Counted from the stretch's first letter, positions 20,103 through 33,839 are shown. The stretch is 64,000 nucleotides of DNA from Haliotis asinina (GCF_037392515.1 NC_090291.1:28878001-28942000); one strand, 5' to 3'. The notes: generated by a model from the letters alone, not told the origin. Numbers and translations: made by a program.

Positions 20103-23100
20103 CTGGAGACAAGACGATTGAGGATCGATCACTTGACCACCCTGTTAAGGAGAAAGTATATGAAATGGAGAAAGGACCAAAAGGCAATAATTCAAAAAGC
20201 TATGAAGAATCTGGTTCTTATGATGATGTTTACTCCAAGAAAGACATCGTTACCTCTGAGGAAGAGGAGTTAGAAGAAGGCGAGTTGGATGAAAGAGAGC
20301 TTCATTCTCCCCAAAATGTTCAGAGTTCACATAACAGTTTCCATTCACAAGTGGTCTTTCCAGGTAGAGAACCAAAATATCTTAAACAATATACTGAAAG
20401 AAGTCAGTCTCATAAGAGAAGCAGAGGAAAATCAGATCGAAGGGCAAGACTACAAGAGAACGTCAGAACCATATCATCAGAGAGAGCCATCCCTTCAGTG
20501 GCATTTTCAAACGGAAGCCAAGAGCACTGGCAAAGCCAGGGGAGATCAAGAAGCAGAGAGAAAACGAGAAGACAAGGAGGACTTTCACATCAACATCATC
20601 ATGATCAATGTCATCATGGTGAAAATAGGTCCATATCACAAGGAAGAGATGAGCATCAGATAAGAGACAGAATCATATCAACAGGAAGATCCAGGATGTC
20701 AAAAAGCGCCTACTCTTCAACGGGGTATTCAAACAAATCTGAAGAGCACAAGCAAATCCGGGGAAGATCAAGAAGCAGGTCATTAATCAGAAACAGAGAA
20801 GGAACATACCAGTCTGACAGAGATAGAATATTTTCACCAGACCGAGATTGTGCACTTGGAAGATCATTCGAAAATGACAAGTATCATGATGGAACAGTTA
20901 ACAGACCTTACAGATCGAGTGAGAGATGCAGAGGTAAACCATCAGAAATACAGGATCCAAGGTGTTCAACCACAAGATATCAGAATTCCAGATCTGAGCA
21001 TGCACAGGGACATCAGGAGGGATCTAGAGGCATTAAACGGAGTCATCCTGACTCAGCATGGGAACCACAGTGTGAAAAGCAGTACAAGGGAACTACTCAG
21101 ACAAATATAGAAGATCCGCACATGAAGAAACGACAGCCAAATCATGGACTTCTTCGAACTTTATTGTTTCAAAGTAAACCTTTCCCTGAACCTAATGTAA
21201 TAGCATCAACACTTGCAAGTCAAAGTGACAAACTTGAAACATATCTTTGTACAAATGAGATATGCCCACAGATTTTTCGCCTCATTTCTGTTTTAGAAAA
21301 GTGTTCCAGAGCAACAATTTGCCGTGAAAACAAGTTGAAAGTTATGTATTTGTTACGAACAAGAAAATTCTTTGAAAGAAAAGACATAATTGATAAACTG
21401 AAAGATCCTGAATCATCTCCAGATAAAGATGCGTATTTAGTGTTTTTGAAAGAGTTACTGACACTCATGAAAGCAATGATCCATGAAGTGAAAGTGGAAA
21501 AGAAAGATATTCAGATCTGCAAATCACTTATAGAAAGTAGTCCTGAAATTGAGGATGAGAAAGGTGAAGGACTAAAGAAATTGTTGGATGATATATCAGA
21601 GCTGTACAAAAAACAGCAAGTGATTACTATTGCCTCTAATGCCCTGGATGAATATCCTGTCATAAATCAGCCTATTCTACCAAGCATTGATGTGATAAAG
21701 AAAGGTGACAAAACCAGTATTCCTAAGCATAACACATTGGAGCCATTTCCCAGTGAACTACATTATGTGGCGCACATGTATGCCATCTTCAGAGAGGACT
21801 TTGTACAACCCCTTGTCAGTGGGATAAGGATGTACATATCTCACTTGGAGAAACATTCTACACATCGATTTAGGAATACTGATGTTAAGCTCTATGAGAA
21901 TGTACGGGTCATTTCCGCTACCACACAGACAGACAATGGAATGGTATGGACAATCCGTTTCAAGTCAAACTTCCGCAAAGGGTCATATATTCCTACAGTG
22001 CTCCGGTATGGCACTCTCCTCTGTCTCTCACACGATGGCTTCCAATCAATACACTATGCAACAGTTGCTAACCGAAATGCAAGTAAACTAGTCAATGGAC
22101 AAATAGACATCAAATTTGTTGAGGACAGTGATCTGTCACATCTCCTTGAAGTGACATTTGTCATGCTTGAGTGTAAGGCATTTTATGAAGCATATTCTCA
22201 TTCATTGGCATCATTAAAAATACTGGCCAATGATTTAAGATCCAACAAAAAAGTTCTTCCTCTGGGAAAATATCTGACAGGACAATCACGAAATGTTTCA
22301 TATCCCTCGTATCTGGATGCATGTGGTGACGTGTCCTTTAAATGTCTGAAACTCTATGGAAACAGAAATATGAAACAACAGACTTCTTACACAACTCAGG
22401 TGAGGAATCTTGAATCGTGGCCATGTTGTGAAGAAATTGGTTTGGATGCGTCTCAGTTATTGGCACTTAAACTAGCACTTAACAATGAGATTGCTTTAAT
22501 TCAAGGTCCCCCAGGAACAGGAAAGACAATGATGGGGATTAGAATAGCTGAATTACTTCTTCATAACAAAGTCATGTGGCAGCGTCAGATGCCTTATAAT
22601 CTCCCATTTTATGAGCTGATGCATCATGATGATGCCAGTGGGCCCTTGCTGTTGGTTAGTTACACAAACCATGCATTAGATCAGTTCTTGCAACTGCTAC
22701 TGAAGTCTCCAGTCATGACTAGTTGCCAAGATCGAGACATCATCAGAGTTGGTTCAAGATGCGAAGTTGAGGAACTGTCCAGATTTGCCCTGAAGAAACA
22801 CAGACGAAGTCAGTCCTCATGTGAATATAAAAGAAGTTTTGGAGTTCTCAAAGACATTGAAAAGCGAATAGATGTACTGAATGACATTCTATCATTGTAC
22901 CAGAGTACTTTGATTCATGAAGACAGTTTCATGGAATGTGGGATATTATCTTCTTTCCATCATTCACAGTTTAAACCATGGATGTATTACTGGGAAGGAC
23001 GTCCAAACAACAATAGCATGTTGTGGTCATGGCTGGACTTGCCAGACAGCGTGCTTTACACACAGTGCACAGCTGAATGGTCCAACTTTCAAGAGGAGTT

Positions 23101-26100
23101 TGTGCAAGAAGAGGATATTAGAAACGAAGATCATTGGCGGATCATTGATGATGAAGACGATGATGATGATGATGATTTTTCGTTTGTGCATAGACACACC
23201 TTTTTGCTTTTTCCTTCACCTACAATTGCTTTGGACTCAGTGCAACTGGAGAGCGATCAATATTTCTCACATTTGTCTGAAAATGACCGGGAACAGATCA
23301 TGACAGGCATTAGAGAGCGTTTGGCTTTGCCAGACTCCATGACTCGTCAGTTCGCAGAAACCATCGATGATATATGGGACCTAGATATCACTAACCGCTG
23401 GAGACTGTACAAGCACTGGGTATGCCAAGCTACACATCAGTTGACTGAGAAACTGCGTTTAGGGAAACAAGAATATGAAAGTGCATCTCGAAGATATTGT
23501 GAAACTCGCAGTTTGCTTGACAGTAGGATCATGAAAGAAGCGTCGCTTGTTGCCATGACTACAACTGCTGCAGCACGTTACACAAGTACACTGAAAGAAG
23601 TGGGTGCTCCTGTTGTCATCATAGAGGAGGCAGCACAGGTATCTGAACAGCATGTTTTGGGTGCCCTATCACCCGCTTGTCAACATCTGATAATGATAGG
23701 TGACCACCAACAACTAAGGCCAGCATTCAATGATTACTCTCTTGCCAAGTCCCATCATACAGATGTGTCACTGTTTGAACGCTTAGTGCGAAGTGGAATT
23801 GCTTATCAGCAGCTTGAAAACCAGCACAGAATGAGACCTGAAATGTCACAGCTTCTGGTTCCACATATATACAAGACACTTAAAGATGATGACTCCGTCT
23901 TCAGCTACCCTGATGTCCGTGGCATGGCAAGTAATGTGTATTTCCTTACACATGAAATAGAGGAAGACCATGATGATGAGTCCTTGAGCCACAAAAACAG
24001 ATATGAGGCTGACTTTCTGACAAAGTTGTACAGACACCTCAGACTACAGGGATATCATAGCAGCGAGATAACTGTCTTGGCATTATACAATGATCAAGTT
24101 CAGGCTTTGAGGAAAAGGATCAGGGAAACAGAGACGGATGTTTTATTGCTCCACACAAGGGAGGTGGAACAGCTCAATTCTGAAATCAAGCCTACATTAG
24201 GAAGGTCAAGACAGGCTAATGTACGAATAACATCAGTAGACAATTTTCAAGGTGAAGAAAATAAAATCATTCTACTCTCACTTGTTCGCAGCAATAAATC
24301 AGGTCGAATAGGACATCTTTCCGCAGCAAATCGTGTTTGTGTTGCACTTTCCAGAGCCAAAGAAGGACTCTATGTGATTGGGAACATGGAATGTTTGAGG
24401 AAAGCCTCTTCTCTCTGGGACAAAGTAGTTACCAAAGCTGAAGAAAAAGGTATGTGTGGAAATGTAATGAAACTTAAATGCTCCAAACATCCAGAGAGAA
24501 TGATGGGGGTTAAAACTGCCAAAGATTTTGACCAATACTCAGATGGTGGATGCAGTCAGGCATGCAATGCACGTCTCGGCTGTGGACATACATGCAGCAG
24601 AAGATGTCACACTGATGACCCAGAACACGCACGGAAATGTGTGAAAGTAGTTGTCAAACTTTGCAAAATGGGACACAGTCAGGAAAAGAAATGTAGTGAA
24701 AAAATAGCTAAATGTGAAAAAGACATTGAAGTACAACTACCAAAGTGTGGCCATACAACAATGATGCCGTGTTTCAAAGACATCAATGATGTACAGTGTG
24801 AAGAAAGATGTACAGAAAAAATATCATGTGGCCATGTGTGTCAAAGAAGATGTGGAGAGGTGTGCAACACTGCAGCCGATTGTAATGAACTTGTGAAGAA
24901 AACAGGAAAATGCGGGCATTCCTGTCAGGTTGCATGTTCCCAAACAATTGTGTGTAAGATTCGTTGCGATGACCAGCTTGATTGTGGTCACCAATGCATG
25001 GGCACCTGTGGAGCATGCCATCAAGGTCGTTTGCACCAACCTTGCAGGAAGAAATGCGAGAGGAAATTAATTTGTGGGCATCTCTGTGGGGCATTTTGTA
25101 CTGAAGTGTGTCCACCATGTCGACGACAATGTGAACAAAAGTGCAATCACAGTGAGTGTTGTGATAAATGTGGGGATATTTGTGTTCTATGTGTAGAACC
25201 ATGCCGATGGAGATGTAGAAAGGATTGTGACAATAAATTTGCATGCACAAAGCTTTGCTCTGAAGACTGCGACAGAGACCGATGTGATATGCCTTGCCCA
25301 AGAACTATGCCATGTGGTCACAAGTGCAAAGCTTTGAATTGTGAGAAGTGTTTCTGCAGAGAATGTACAGACAAGACAGAGTTTGAGATCTTCTTCGGAA
25401 CTGAAGATGAACCAGATGCAGTGTTCTACAAACTACCAGGCTGTAAACACATCTTTGAGGTTACATCACTTGACACGTACATGGACAATGCTAGTGAAAG
25501 CATTGGAATGAAAACATGTCCAAAATGTACCTCTCCTATCATGACATCAAAGCGATATGGTAATTGTATCCGCCGATGTCAAAGAGAAATTGATGAAGTC
25601 AAAGGGAAACTATTTTCCCAACCCGGTGAAATGAAAAGAGAAAAGGACAGACTCATTGGTGAATTATCAAAAATAGACAATGAAAAACAAAAGGATATAT
25701 TCAAGAAACAGCTACTTTCAACCAAAAGTACTGACAGCATAGCTTGTCTGTCAAATCAGATTGGGTTCTATTTGAATGTCAGGAGCACTGAAGACAATTT
25801 GGACAATGTAATGCCTGGAGCCATTGATGTAGACGCGGTCCAGGACATAAGAGATGAGCTATCCTGTTTGATGAAATGGGTTCTTGTAAAACGTGTCAGG
25901 TTCAGTGATCAGGAACTATCAGAGTTTAAAATGGAGCTCACTAGAATACGACTTGGCTACCGATATCTCCTTATGCAACATAACCTGTCAACCATTCACA
26001 TTTCTGAAGAGAAACGGAAGCGTGTGGGTGAGTCAACAAAGAGACTTCGCAGTGGGGACAAGCTGCTGGAGGCTGACGTGGAAGTCCTGCAGGAGGAACT

Positions 26101-27095
26101 GAAGAAGCTGGAAGCTGAACATCCTCAGAGAGGACTTGGCATTACTGATGACGAGCGTATCATGATCCTTAAGGCAATGGGCTTTAATCAGAAAGGACAC
26201 TGGTACAAGTGCAAGAGGGGTGAGTAACTGTTTATCTGAAATAGATTTAAATGTAATTACTTGACATATTTTTAACAGGCAGGCTTATCAATAAAATATT
26301 GACATTTTGTTTGGAATATGAAAATAAAGCTACTCATTAGCATTTAAATCTTACTTTCTACTTTTGAAACTGTTAGTTTGACGTATTCTTACTTACCAAA
26401 GATTGTATGTATGTGATTGTGGAGGACAAATAGGACTGCTCATACTTATTACAGTATTTATTCAATATACTACACCTCATGGGTGTTTGTAAATATATGG
26501 TCGTCGTGTTCTGGAAACGCATGGTAACTGACTAAATGTTCAGCTGTTGTATATCTGTCAGACAACAAAAAAAACCCACAAAATCATGAATAAGTGGAAG
26601 AAGACGTTAATTTCCTTAGATTCACGTGGGCTGACGTGCAAAATCAAGTTAAGACCTTATCAATCCAGATAATAAATAAGTCTCCTTGTTTGCCGGTCTG
26701 GCCATGTCTATCAGTGTTCTCATGGAACAAATACCTTTAAACCACACACCTAGCACTATATGGAGGAGCTTACTTAGTTAAGCAGCCCATTCAGTTAAGG
26801 TCAGTAAACTTACATGAACATTGATAAGGCATTTTTTAATTATTTATAGGCTAAATTGCAAATACTGAAATGTAAATCTTTGCCAAGCCAAACTGTGTAT
26901 TTTTCAGGTCATGTTTATGCAATCGGTGAATGTGGTGGAGCCATGCAAGAAGGTAAGTGTCCTGAGTGTTCGGAGACTATAGGAGGATCGCGTCACCAGC
27001 TAAGGGAAGATAACTCCTTGGCTACTGAAATGGATGGAGCACAATTTTCGGCTTGGTCGGATCAGGCCAATATGGCTAATTATGATTTCAATTAG
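20093..27095 (+). CDS. ZNFX1: NFX1-type zinc finger-containing helicase, ZNFX1-like
   Basis: Two exons: 20093-26219 and 26908-27095 (donor GG|GTGAGT, acceptor TTTTCAG|GTC, phase 1), 2104 aa; human ZNFX1 is about 1.9 kb of residues. Residues 1-340 are Arg/Ser-rich with RGRSRSR-like runs. The SF1 helicase follows: Walker A GPPGTGKT at 805-812, motif II EEAAQ at 1178, GDHQQLRP at 1203, QHRMRPEMS at 1244, NFQGEE at 1384, VALSRAKEGLYVIGN at 1417. Cys/His-rich NF-X1 fingers span about 1485-1765. Exon 2 completes the C-terminal RZ finger (HWYKC, then GHVYAIGECGGAM and CPEC). The ATG is chosen because an in-frame stop lies at 20033. In vertebrates ZNFX1 senses viral dsRNA at mitochondria; in nematodes it maintains small-RNA inheritance. 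An Asp-run near residue 1020-1030 sits in the helicase insertion. Assignment is firm at family level; molluscs can carry several paralogues. Confidence 0.95.
26290..26328 (+). terminator. Intronic poly(A) signals in the ZNFX1 last intron
   Basis: AATAAA occurs at 26290-26295 and again at 26323-26328, 63 and 96 bp after an in-frame TAA that lies five bases inside the intron. If used, they would make a transcript ending in ...KCKRGE without the RZ finger. AT-rich sequence makes chance occurrence quite possible. Confidence 0.35.
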
Positions 27096-27242
27096 TATCC
27101 TACATAGTGAAGCCACTAAAGAAAGGGGGAAACACACATCATAGAGGGGAGATAACTCCCGGGCTAATGAAATGGATTGAGCACAATGTTTCAGTTTAGT
27201 TGGATCTGGATTAGCATCTTGCTCGCATTAGTACAGAGTGTA

Positions 27243-27248
27243 AATAAA
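27243..27248 (+). terminator. Poly(A) signal of the ZNFX1-like gene
   Basis: AATAAA lies 148 bp after the stop codon, followed by a TTTG-rich stretch. It places the transcript end just before the 55-bp minisatellite. Confidence 0.65.
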
Positions 27249-27249
27249 C

Positions 27250-30200
27250 TTTGTATTTTGCAACTGGTAAATCATGTTAACGTAAGCGTAGAATGTACCC
27301 CGCCATGGTATTTACAAGTTGTTTTCCTTGTACACATTAGTATATAATGTACCTGAATATTGTATTGTCCACATGAGTGTAGAATGAATGTGGTCTTGGC
27401 AACGTGTACATCTTATTCACATTAGTATAAATAGGATACTTTGTATTTGGCAACTTGACAAACATCTTGTTGACATAAGTATAAAATGATTAACTTGAAT
27501 GTTGCATCTGTAACCTGTTCATTTTTGTGTATAATACACCCAGTCCATACATCTGGCAACTTGTACATTGTGTTTACATACATGTGTAATACACCTAAAT
27601 GTTACATCTGGTAACTTGTACATCATGTTCACGTTAGTGTAGGTTGTACCTGGATGTTATATATGTTAAATTGTACATCGGGTTCACATTAGCGTGTAAT
27701 GGTCCAAAATGTGATATCTGGTAACCTGTACATCGTTGACATTAGGGTATAATACACCTAAGTGTTACAACTGGTAACTTGTACATCATGTTCACATTAG
27801 CGTAGATTGCACCTGGATGTTATATCTGATAACTTGTACATCATGTTGACAGTAGTGTAGATTGTACCTGGATGTTCCATCTGGTAACTTGTACATCGTG
27901 TTGACACTAGTGTAGATTGTACCTGGATGTTCCATCTGGTAACTTGTACATCGTGTTGACACTAGTGTAGATTGTACCTGGATGTTCCATCTGATAACTT
28001 GTACATCATGTTGAGGTAAGTGTAGATTGTACCTGGATGTTCCATCTGATAACTTGTACATCATGTTGACACTAGTGTAGATTGTACCTGGATGTTCCAT
28101 CTGATAACTTGTACATCATGTTGACACTAGTGTAGATTGCACCTGGATGTTATATCTGATAACTTGTACATCATGTTGAGGTAAGTGTAGATTGTACCTG
28201 GATGTTCCATCTGATAACTTGTACATCATGTTGACACTAGTGTAGATTGCACCTGGATGTTATATCTGATAACTTGTACATCATGTTGACACTAGTGTAG
28301 ATTGTACCTGGATGTTCCATCTGATAACTTGTACATCATGTTGACACTAGTGTAGATTGTACCTGGATGTTCCATCTGGTAACTTGTACATCGTGTTGAC
28401 ACTAGTGTAGATTGTACCTGGATGTTCCATCTGGTAACTTGTAAATCATGTTGACATTAGTGTAGATTGCACCTGGATGTTATATCTGGTAACTTGTACA
28501 TCATGTTGACATTAGTGTAGATTGCACCTGGATGCTCCATCTGATAACTTGTACATCATGTTGACATTAGTGTAGATTGTACCTGGATGTTCCATCTGGT
28601 AACTTGTACATCATGTTGACATTAGTGTAGATTGCACCTGGATGTTATATCTGGTAACTTGTACATCATGTTGACATTAGTGTAGATTGTACCTGGATGT
28701 TCCATCTGGTAACTTGTACATCATGTTGACATTAGTGTAGATTGCACCTGGATGTTATATCTGGTAACTTGTACATCGTGTTCACATTAGTGTAGATTGC
28801 ACCTGGATGTTCCATCTGGTAACTTGTACATCGTGTTGACATTAGTGTAGATTGCACCTGGATGTTCCATCTGGTAACTTGTACATCGTGTTGACATTAG
28901 TGTAGATTGCACCTGGATGTTCCATCTGGTAACTTGTACATCGTGTTGACATTAGTGTAGATTGTACCTGGATGTTCCATCTGGTAAGTTGTACATCGTG
29001 TTCACATTAGTGTAGATTGCACCTGGATGTTATATCTGATAACTTGTACATCATGTTGACATTAGTGTAGATTGTACCTGCATGTTCCATCTGGTAACTT
29101 GTACATCATGTTGACATTAGTGTAGATTACACCTGGATGTTATATCTGATAACTTGTACATCATGTTGACACTAGTGTAGATTGTACCTGGATGTTCCAT
29201 CTGGTAACTTGTACATCATGTTGACACTAGTGTAGATTGTACCTGGATGTTATATCTGATAACTTGTACATCATGTTGACATTAGTGTAGATTGCACCTG
29301 GATGTTATATCTGATAACTTGTACATCATGTTGACATTAGTGTAGATTGCACCTGGATGTTCCATCTGGTAACTTGTACATCATGTTGACATTAGTGTAG
29401 ATTGTACCTGGATGTTATATCTGATAACTTGTACATCATGTTGACATTAGTGTAGATTGCACCTGGATGTTATATCTGATAACTTGTACATCATGTTGAC
29501 ATTAGTGTAGATTGTACCTGGATGTTCCATCTGATAACTTGTACATCGTGTTCACATTAGTGTAGATTGCACCTGGATGTTATATCTGATAACTTGTACA
29601 TCATGTTGACATTGGTGTAGATTGTACCTGGATGTTCCATCTGGTAACTTGTACATCATGTTGACATTAGTGTAGATTGTACCTGAATGTTCCATCTGGT
29701 AACTTGTACATCGTGTTGACATTAGTGTAGATTGCACCTGGATGTTCCATCTGGTAACTTGTACATCGTGTTGACATTAGTGTAGATTGCACCTGAATGT
29801 TCCATCTGGTAACTTGTACATCGTGTTGACATTAGTGTAGATTGTACCTGGATGTTATATCTGATAACTTGTACATCATGTTGACATTAGTGTAGATTGT
29901 ACCTGGATGTTCCATCTGGTAACTTGTACATCGTGTTGGCATTAGTGTAGATTGCACCTGAATGTTCCATCTGGTAACTTGTACATCGTGTTGACATTAG
30001 TGTAGATTGCACCTGGATGTTATATCTGATAACTTGTACATCATGTTGACATTAGTGTAGATTGCACCTGGATGTTCCATCTGATAACTTGTACATCATG
30101 TTGACATTAGTGTAGATTGCACCTGGATGTTATATCTGATAACTTGTACATCATGTTCACGTAAGTGTAGATTGCACCTGGATGTTCCATCTGGTAACTT

Positions 30201-30260
30201 GTACATCGTGTTCACATTTGTGTGTAATACACCTAAATGTTACATCTGATAACTTGTATA
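27250..30260. repeat. 55-bp minisatellite, ~3 kb, about 54 units
   Basis: The unit contains 'tgtagattg.acctggatgt', 'taacttgtacatc' and 'tgttgacattag'. The left 500 bp are strongly diverged; from about 27780 units are near-identical. Two main monomer types alternate irregularly: 'gttccatctggtaac' and 'gttatatctgataac', with a further T/C change ('attgtacc' or 'attgcacc'). Since 55 is not a multiple of three, open frames are short and cycle through three readings; none is a gene. There are no unique spacers. Confidence 0.95.
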
Positions 30261-30499
30261 TTTTCACTATACACTGTACTTTTTAATGGTGACATAACAT
30301 AATATTTTCTGGATATGTTTAGTTATTGAGTGTTTGAAGCAGTACTATACCCATAATTCTGAAGTCAACACTACGCAGTTACTCATATTATTTCTGATGA
30401 AGTTAGCGTGTGATTGTGTACATAGAACTCACGTCACAAACCAGCTGAAATTAAACAATGAAGTGCGCGGAGGGTGGCATTATCCTGCTCAATGGTCGA

Positions 30500-30780
30500 C
30501 CCTACAATGGAGAAATAAAGAAACAATAGCAATTCCTTGTACAAATGTATATTCTGAACCCTTGTACAAATCTATATTGTGAACCTATGTATGAATCTAT
30601 ATGTCAGTTTTTGACAACAATGGACAGGCAAGACTCAACAATGGACAGACAGAGAAACAATAGCACTTCCTTGTACAGATCTATATTGAGAACATATATA
30701 CAGTTTTTTTATGACAAAGAACAAGCAAAGACTCAACAATGGATATATAGAGAAACAATATCACTTCCTTGTACAGTTGA
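30500..30780. repeat. Degenerate tandem repeat, about 100-135 bp spacing, three copies
   Basis: 'gaaacaatagcacttccttg' followed by tacag/tacaa recurs at about 30520, 30656 and 30752. Copies of 'caacaatgga' and 'atctatatt' lie between. Confidence 0.6.
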
Positions 30781-31236
30781 TGTGATGGCCAAGGGGGATG
30801 ACCAATTAGGTCATAAATGTGATATACAGTAATTAATGGCAGTGACAGGATGGCTGATAAGACAATGTACAGTGTGGTAGTGATAAGGATTAAGAATGCA
30901 GATTAAATAATTACAAATAAGCCTCGAATGGCTTGGCCACATACTTTTGGCCTTAAGAAATATTTGGATGATTGCTGTCCAGAATCAGATGCTGTAACAC
31001 TACCGGTAGGGCAAGACTTGCTTGTTCTCACTGTGAACATCTGCTGTATTGTCCCTTTTCACATAACATGGAATTTGTTTCTGAGGAAAGTCAAGACAGT
31101 ATATTCTTTTCTACTGATGTTCTCTGTTGTCACAACAATAATATCATACCTTTATGTGTTTGATAAAAACAAATGACTCTTTTAAAGTTTCATACTGAGA
31201 AGAATCATTTGCAGTTAATTCTGATAAACCACCTTG

Positions 31237-31435
31237 AATTGTAATAGTAACTATAGTAATGGAATATAATGTGTTGAATGATTAAAATGAGTTTGTTGAA
31301 GTATATGAATTTCTGTGAAGTGTAATATGCTGTATTGAATTGTCATACATTGAGGTGAATTGTAATTAACTGAAATGAATGGTAATAACCTGTGATCAAG
31401 TTTAATAAACTGTGGTGAATTGTTATAACTTTGAA
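31237..31435. repeat. Degenerate short tandem repeat, roughly 30-bp unit
   Basis: Repeated variants of 'gaattgtaat.aactg..gt' (for example 'tgaattgtaattaactga' and 'tgaatggtaataacctgtga') in an AT-rich background. Confidence 0.5.
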
Positions 31436-31763
31436 CCAATAAACTCCCATAAAATCATATTCACTGTACTGAGTATTTTTTGATAATTTCATAGTGTTAA
31501 CATTACCTTGTTTAATTGATGTTGGTGTACAGTAACATGGAATTCGTCCAAGATCCAAGATTTTGCTGTTGTCTTCTGTATGACTTCTCTTCAGTCTCCC
31601 CAGACTATAAAACCATGTCTCAACACATCCTCATTGATTTACATGATTCAGAAACATGCATCTATGATGCACAAATGTCTAGATTGGATACATGACATAC
31701 TGAATCATGAGGCACCGACAGTGTTATTCATTGTACAGAATATTTGACAAAAACGATGAAGGT

Positions 31764-31917
31764 CCAGTATTTCAGTTTAGTTTTACATTGCTCTTAGCAA
31801 AATTTCAGCAATACCACTGTGGAACATACCAGAAACTGGCTTCACAAATTGCACACATGTGGGGATTCAAACTCAGGATTTCGGCATGATGACATTTAAG
31901 ACATTAGGCTACTCCAC
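31764..31917 (-). mobile_element. SINE family 1 copy, abutting a LINE 3' fragment
   Basis: Reads 'cagtttagttttacattgct', 'accagaaactggcttcac', 'acacatgtggggattcaaac', 'tttcggcatgatgac' and 'taggctactcca'. It joins directly to LINE-derived coding sequence at about 31918. Confidence 0.75.
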
Positions 31918-32223
31918 GCACAAGGTGCAAGGGTATAAGGATTCCCTGAAGAAATTCCTTGTTCACATCAATCACTGCCAGTGGTCAAAACATGCTGCCA
32001 ACTCCAAGGTCTGGCATCACACCAACCCCCAGGCTGTCTCCTCCACTGAAGATTCTCGAATGGCAAGTTTAAAGAACAAGAGGCAGAGGAGGAAGAACCA
32101 TGAATTCTCAGCATCAAACCGAGACCAGATCTTCACCTGCAGCCAATGTGGCCATACCTGCATGTCATGCACTAGCCCTGTCAGCCATGCGAGTGCCTGC
32201 CGTCAGCGTGGACCACCCTCTTG
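31918..32223 (+). mobile_element. LINE fragment, C-terminal end of ORF2
   Basis: Translation reads YKDSLKKFLVHI, HCQWSKHAANSKVWHH, a basic KNKRQRRKN stretch, then FTCSQCGHTCMS and a stop. This is the usual end of many RTE/CR1-like non-LTR ORFs in invertebrates: a (R/F)KDxLKxxL motif, a W..A.DR..WR segment and a C-terminal CxxC finger. Only the last 100 codons remain. Confidence 0.65.
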
Positions 32224-33839
32224 ACATCATTTGCAAAGCAAGGCCATAACTCAATAGCCCCTGTCCTGTGGCAAAGCCTTGTATACTTTGCTGGATTATG
32301 TCACTCTTTCCTAACATACCTCAGATGTGATTCTTCTTGTAATACCTCAGAGGAGTATTTATTTCAATTACTCTTTGGTCTCTCTATGCCAAGCTTTTCC
32401 AGGTTATTGAATTATATTTCTATAACTTATTTAGCTGCCATGTTGAATAATTATTACATGAAAACAATATTTTAAACAGACAACAGGCACATGGAAATAA
32501 GAAAAATGTTATCAAACACAGTGTTAGTCACAAAGGCTTGAGACAATATACTGGACCATTTCCCACAAAGAGTAAAACAACTGACTATAATCGTCAGTGA
32601 TAAGCTCCTGTACATTCATCATCCTGGCATTGAGACAGAATAGAGACAACACCAGTTCTTATACTGTTTAATATAAAGTTAACAATGTCAACATTTTGTT
32701 GGGAATACACACACTCTGGACGGAAAACACAGTAAGAACAGTAAATTAACACAGTACAAATTTCCTTCATACATTCAGATTTAAATTTGCACTCACTTTC
32801 AAATAACAATTCTATAATATATATCTCACATCAGTTCTAATTCTGAATATTGCACCAGTAATGTGCAATAGTAAAGGGTAAGTTAATAAGGGAATAACAT
32901 GTAACCATGGCAACAACCTTGCATCTAATGCCATGGCAAGTATATCTTACAATAAAAATCAATGATGAAATGTATCACAGAATTATAAATGTAATTAATA
33001 CACCGCTCCTCACATGTTACTTCAGACCCCAGCCTTCCCCACCCTGTTCCACCCTGCCCCACCCTGTTCCAGCTCCACCCTGCTCCTGCTCAACCCTGCC
33101 TCAACCACCCCTCATATAAGAAGCAGTATTGCCTTGCTGGATCAATTGTTCATAGGACTTAGGTTAATTCATTTATCAGCTTATCCTTTTCACTCATACA
33201 CTCATAAAAAAGAAATAGAGGATATTAAACTCGTTTCTGTGAAATACCATTTCATTTTTATTAAACAAGTTAATGGTTTGATACTAATGACTAAGATACT
33301 GAATCTTTCACGGGTTTAACAAAAAGGGTATTTAACGGAAGAGAGTTTAGTATTCTGTTTATTACTCTCAAACATAAATTAATAGAAACTGTCCATGGTA
33401 CGATGTCTCTCAGTTTTCCAGGAGTCAGGCAAGGCTTAATACCATTGTGACAGAGGCATTAGCATTGTGACGCCATAGCAGTAAACCACTGTAATGTCTG
33501 CACATGTCTAGTGGTATTGCACTTGTGTAATATCATAAAAAAAAACCCATTACACTGCAGTATCCTCCTTAGGCAAGTAATAATGAGTGATATTGAATGA
33601 CATAATACTGATTTATCTTTGACTTCTTGAGCAAATTTGTATATTGATGAAGATCACAATTATTGGTCATGTGACACTGTGGTAACCAAAGGCAGTATAC
33701 AAAATGCTCAATATGTTCCCTATCATACATGTTTTTAAAATGAAACTAAACTTACTAGTACATGACAATAACATGCATAAACCTGGCAGATATGTGTAAA
33801 AAGTGTGCAAGTATTCAGTACAGCCACACCTAACTGGGC
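32224..33839. other. AT-rich interval with no recognised feature
   Basis: No open frame with coding character on either strand. A short CCCTG/CCACC pyrimidine-rich tract lies at about 33030-33110. Nothing else is supported. Confidence 0.5.

Noticed and set aside
24783-25301. Minus-strand 172-codon open frame, Cys/His-rich
   Set aside because: Exact antisense of the NF-X1 zinc-finger region of the ZNFX1-like gene.
27792-28100. Minus-strand 102-codon open frame with repeating 'TSRYNLH' and 'HDVQVI' peptides, and a similar one at 29552-29737
   Set aside because: It is translation of the 55-bp minisatellite in rotating frames, with no start context, splice sites or family match.
30928-31176. 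Plus-strand open frames with cysteines and a hydrophobic end
   Set aside because: Two overlapping frames, neither with recognisable domain structure or good splice signals; possibly a decayed element.
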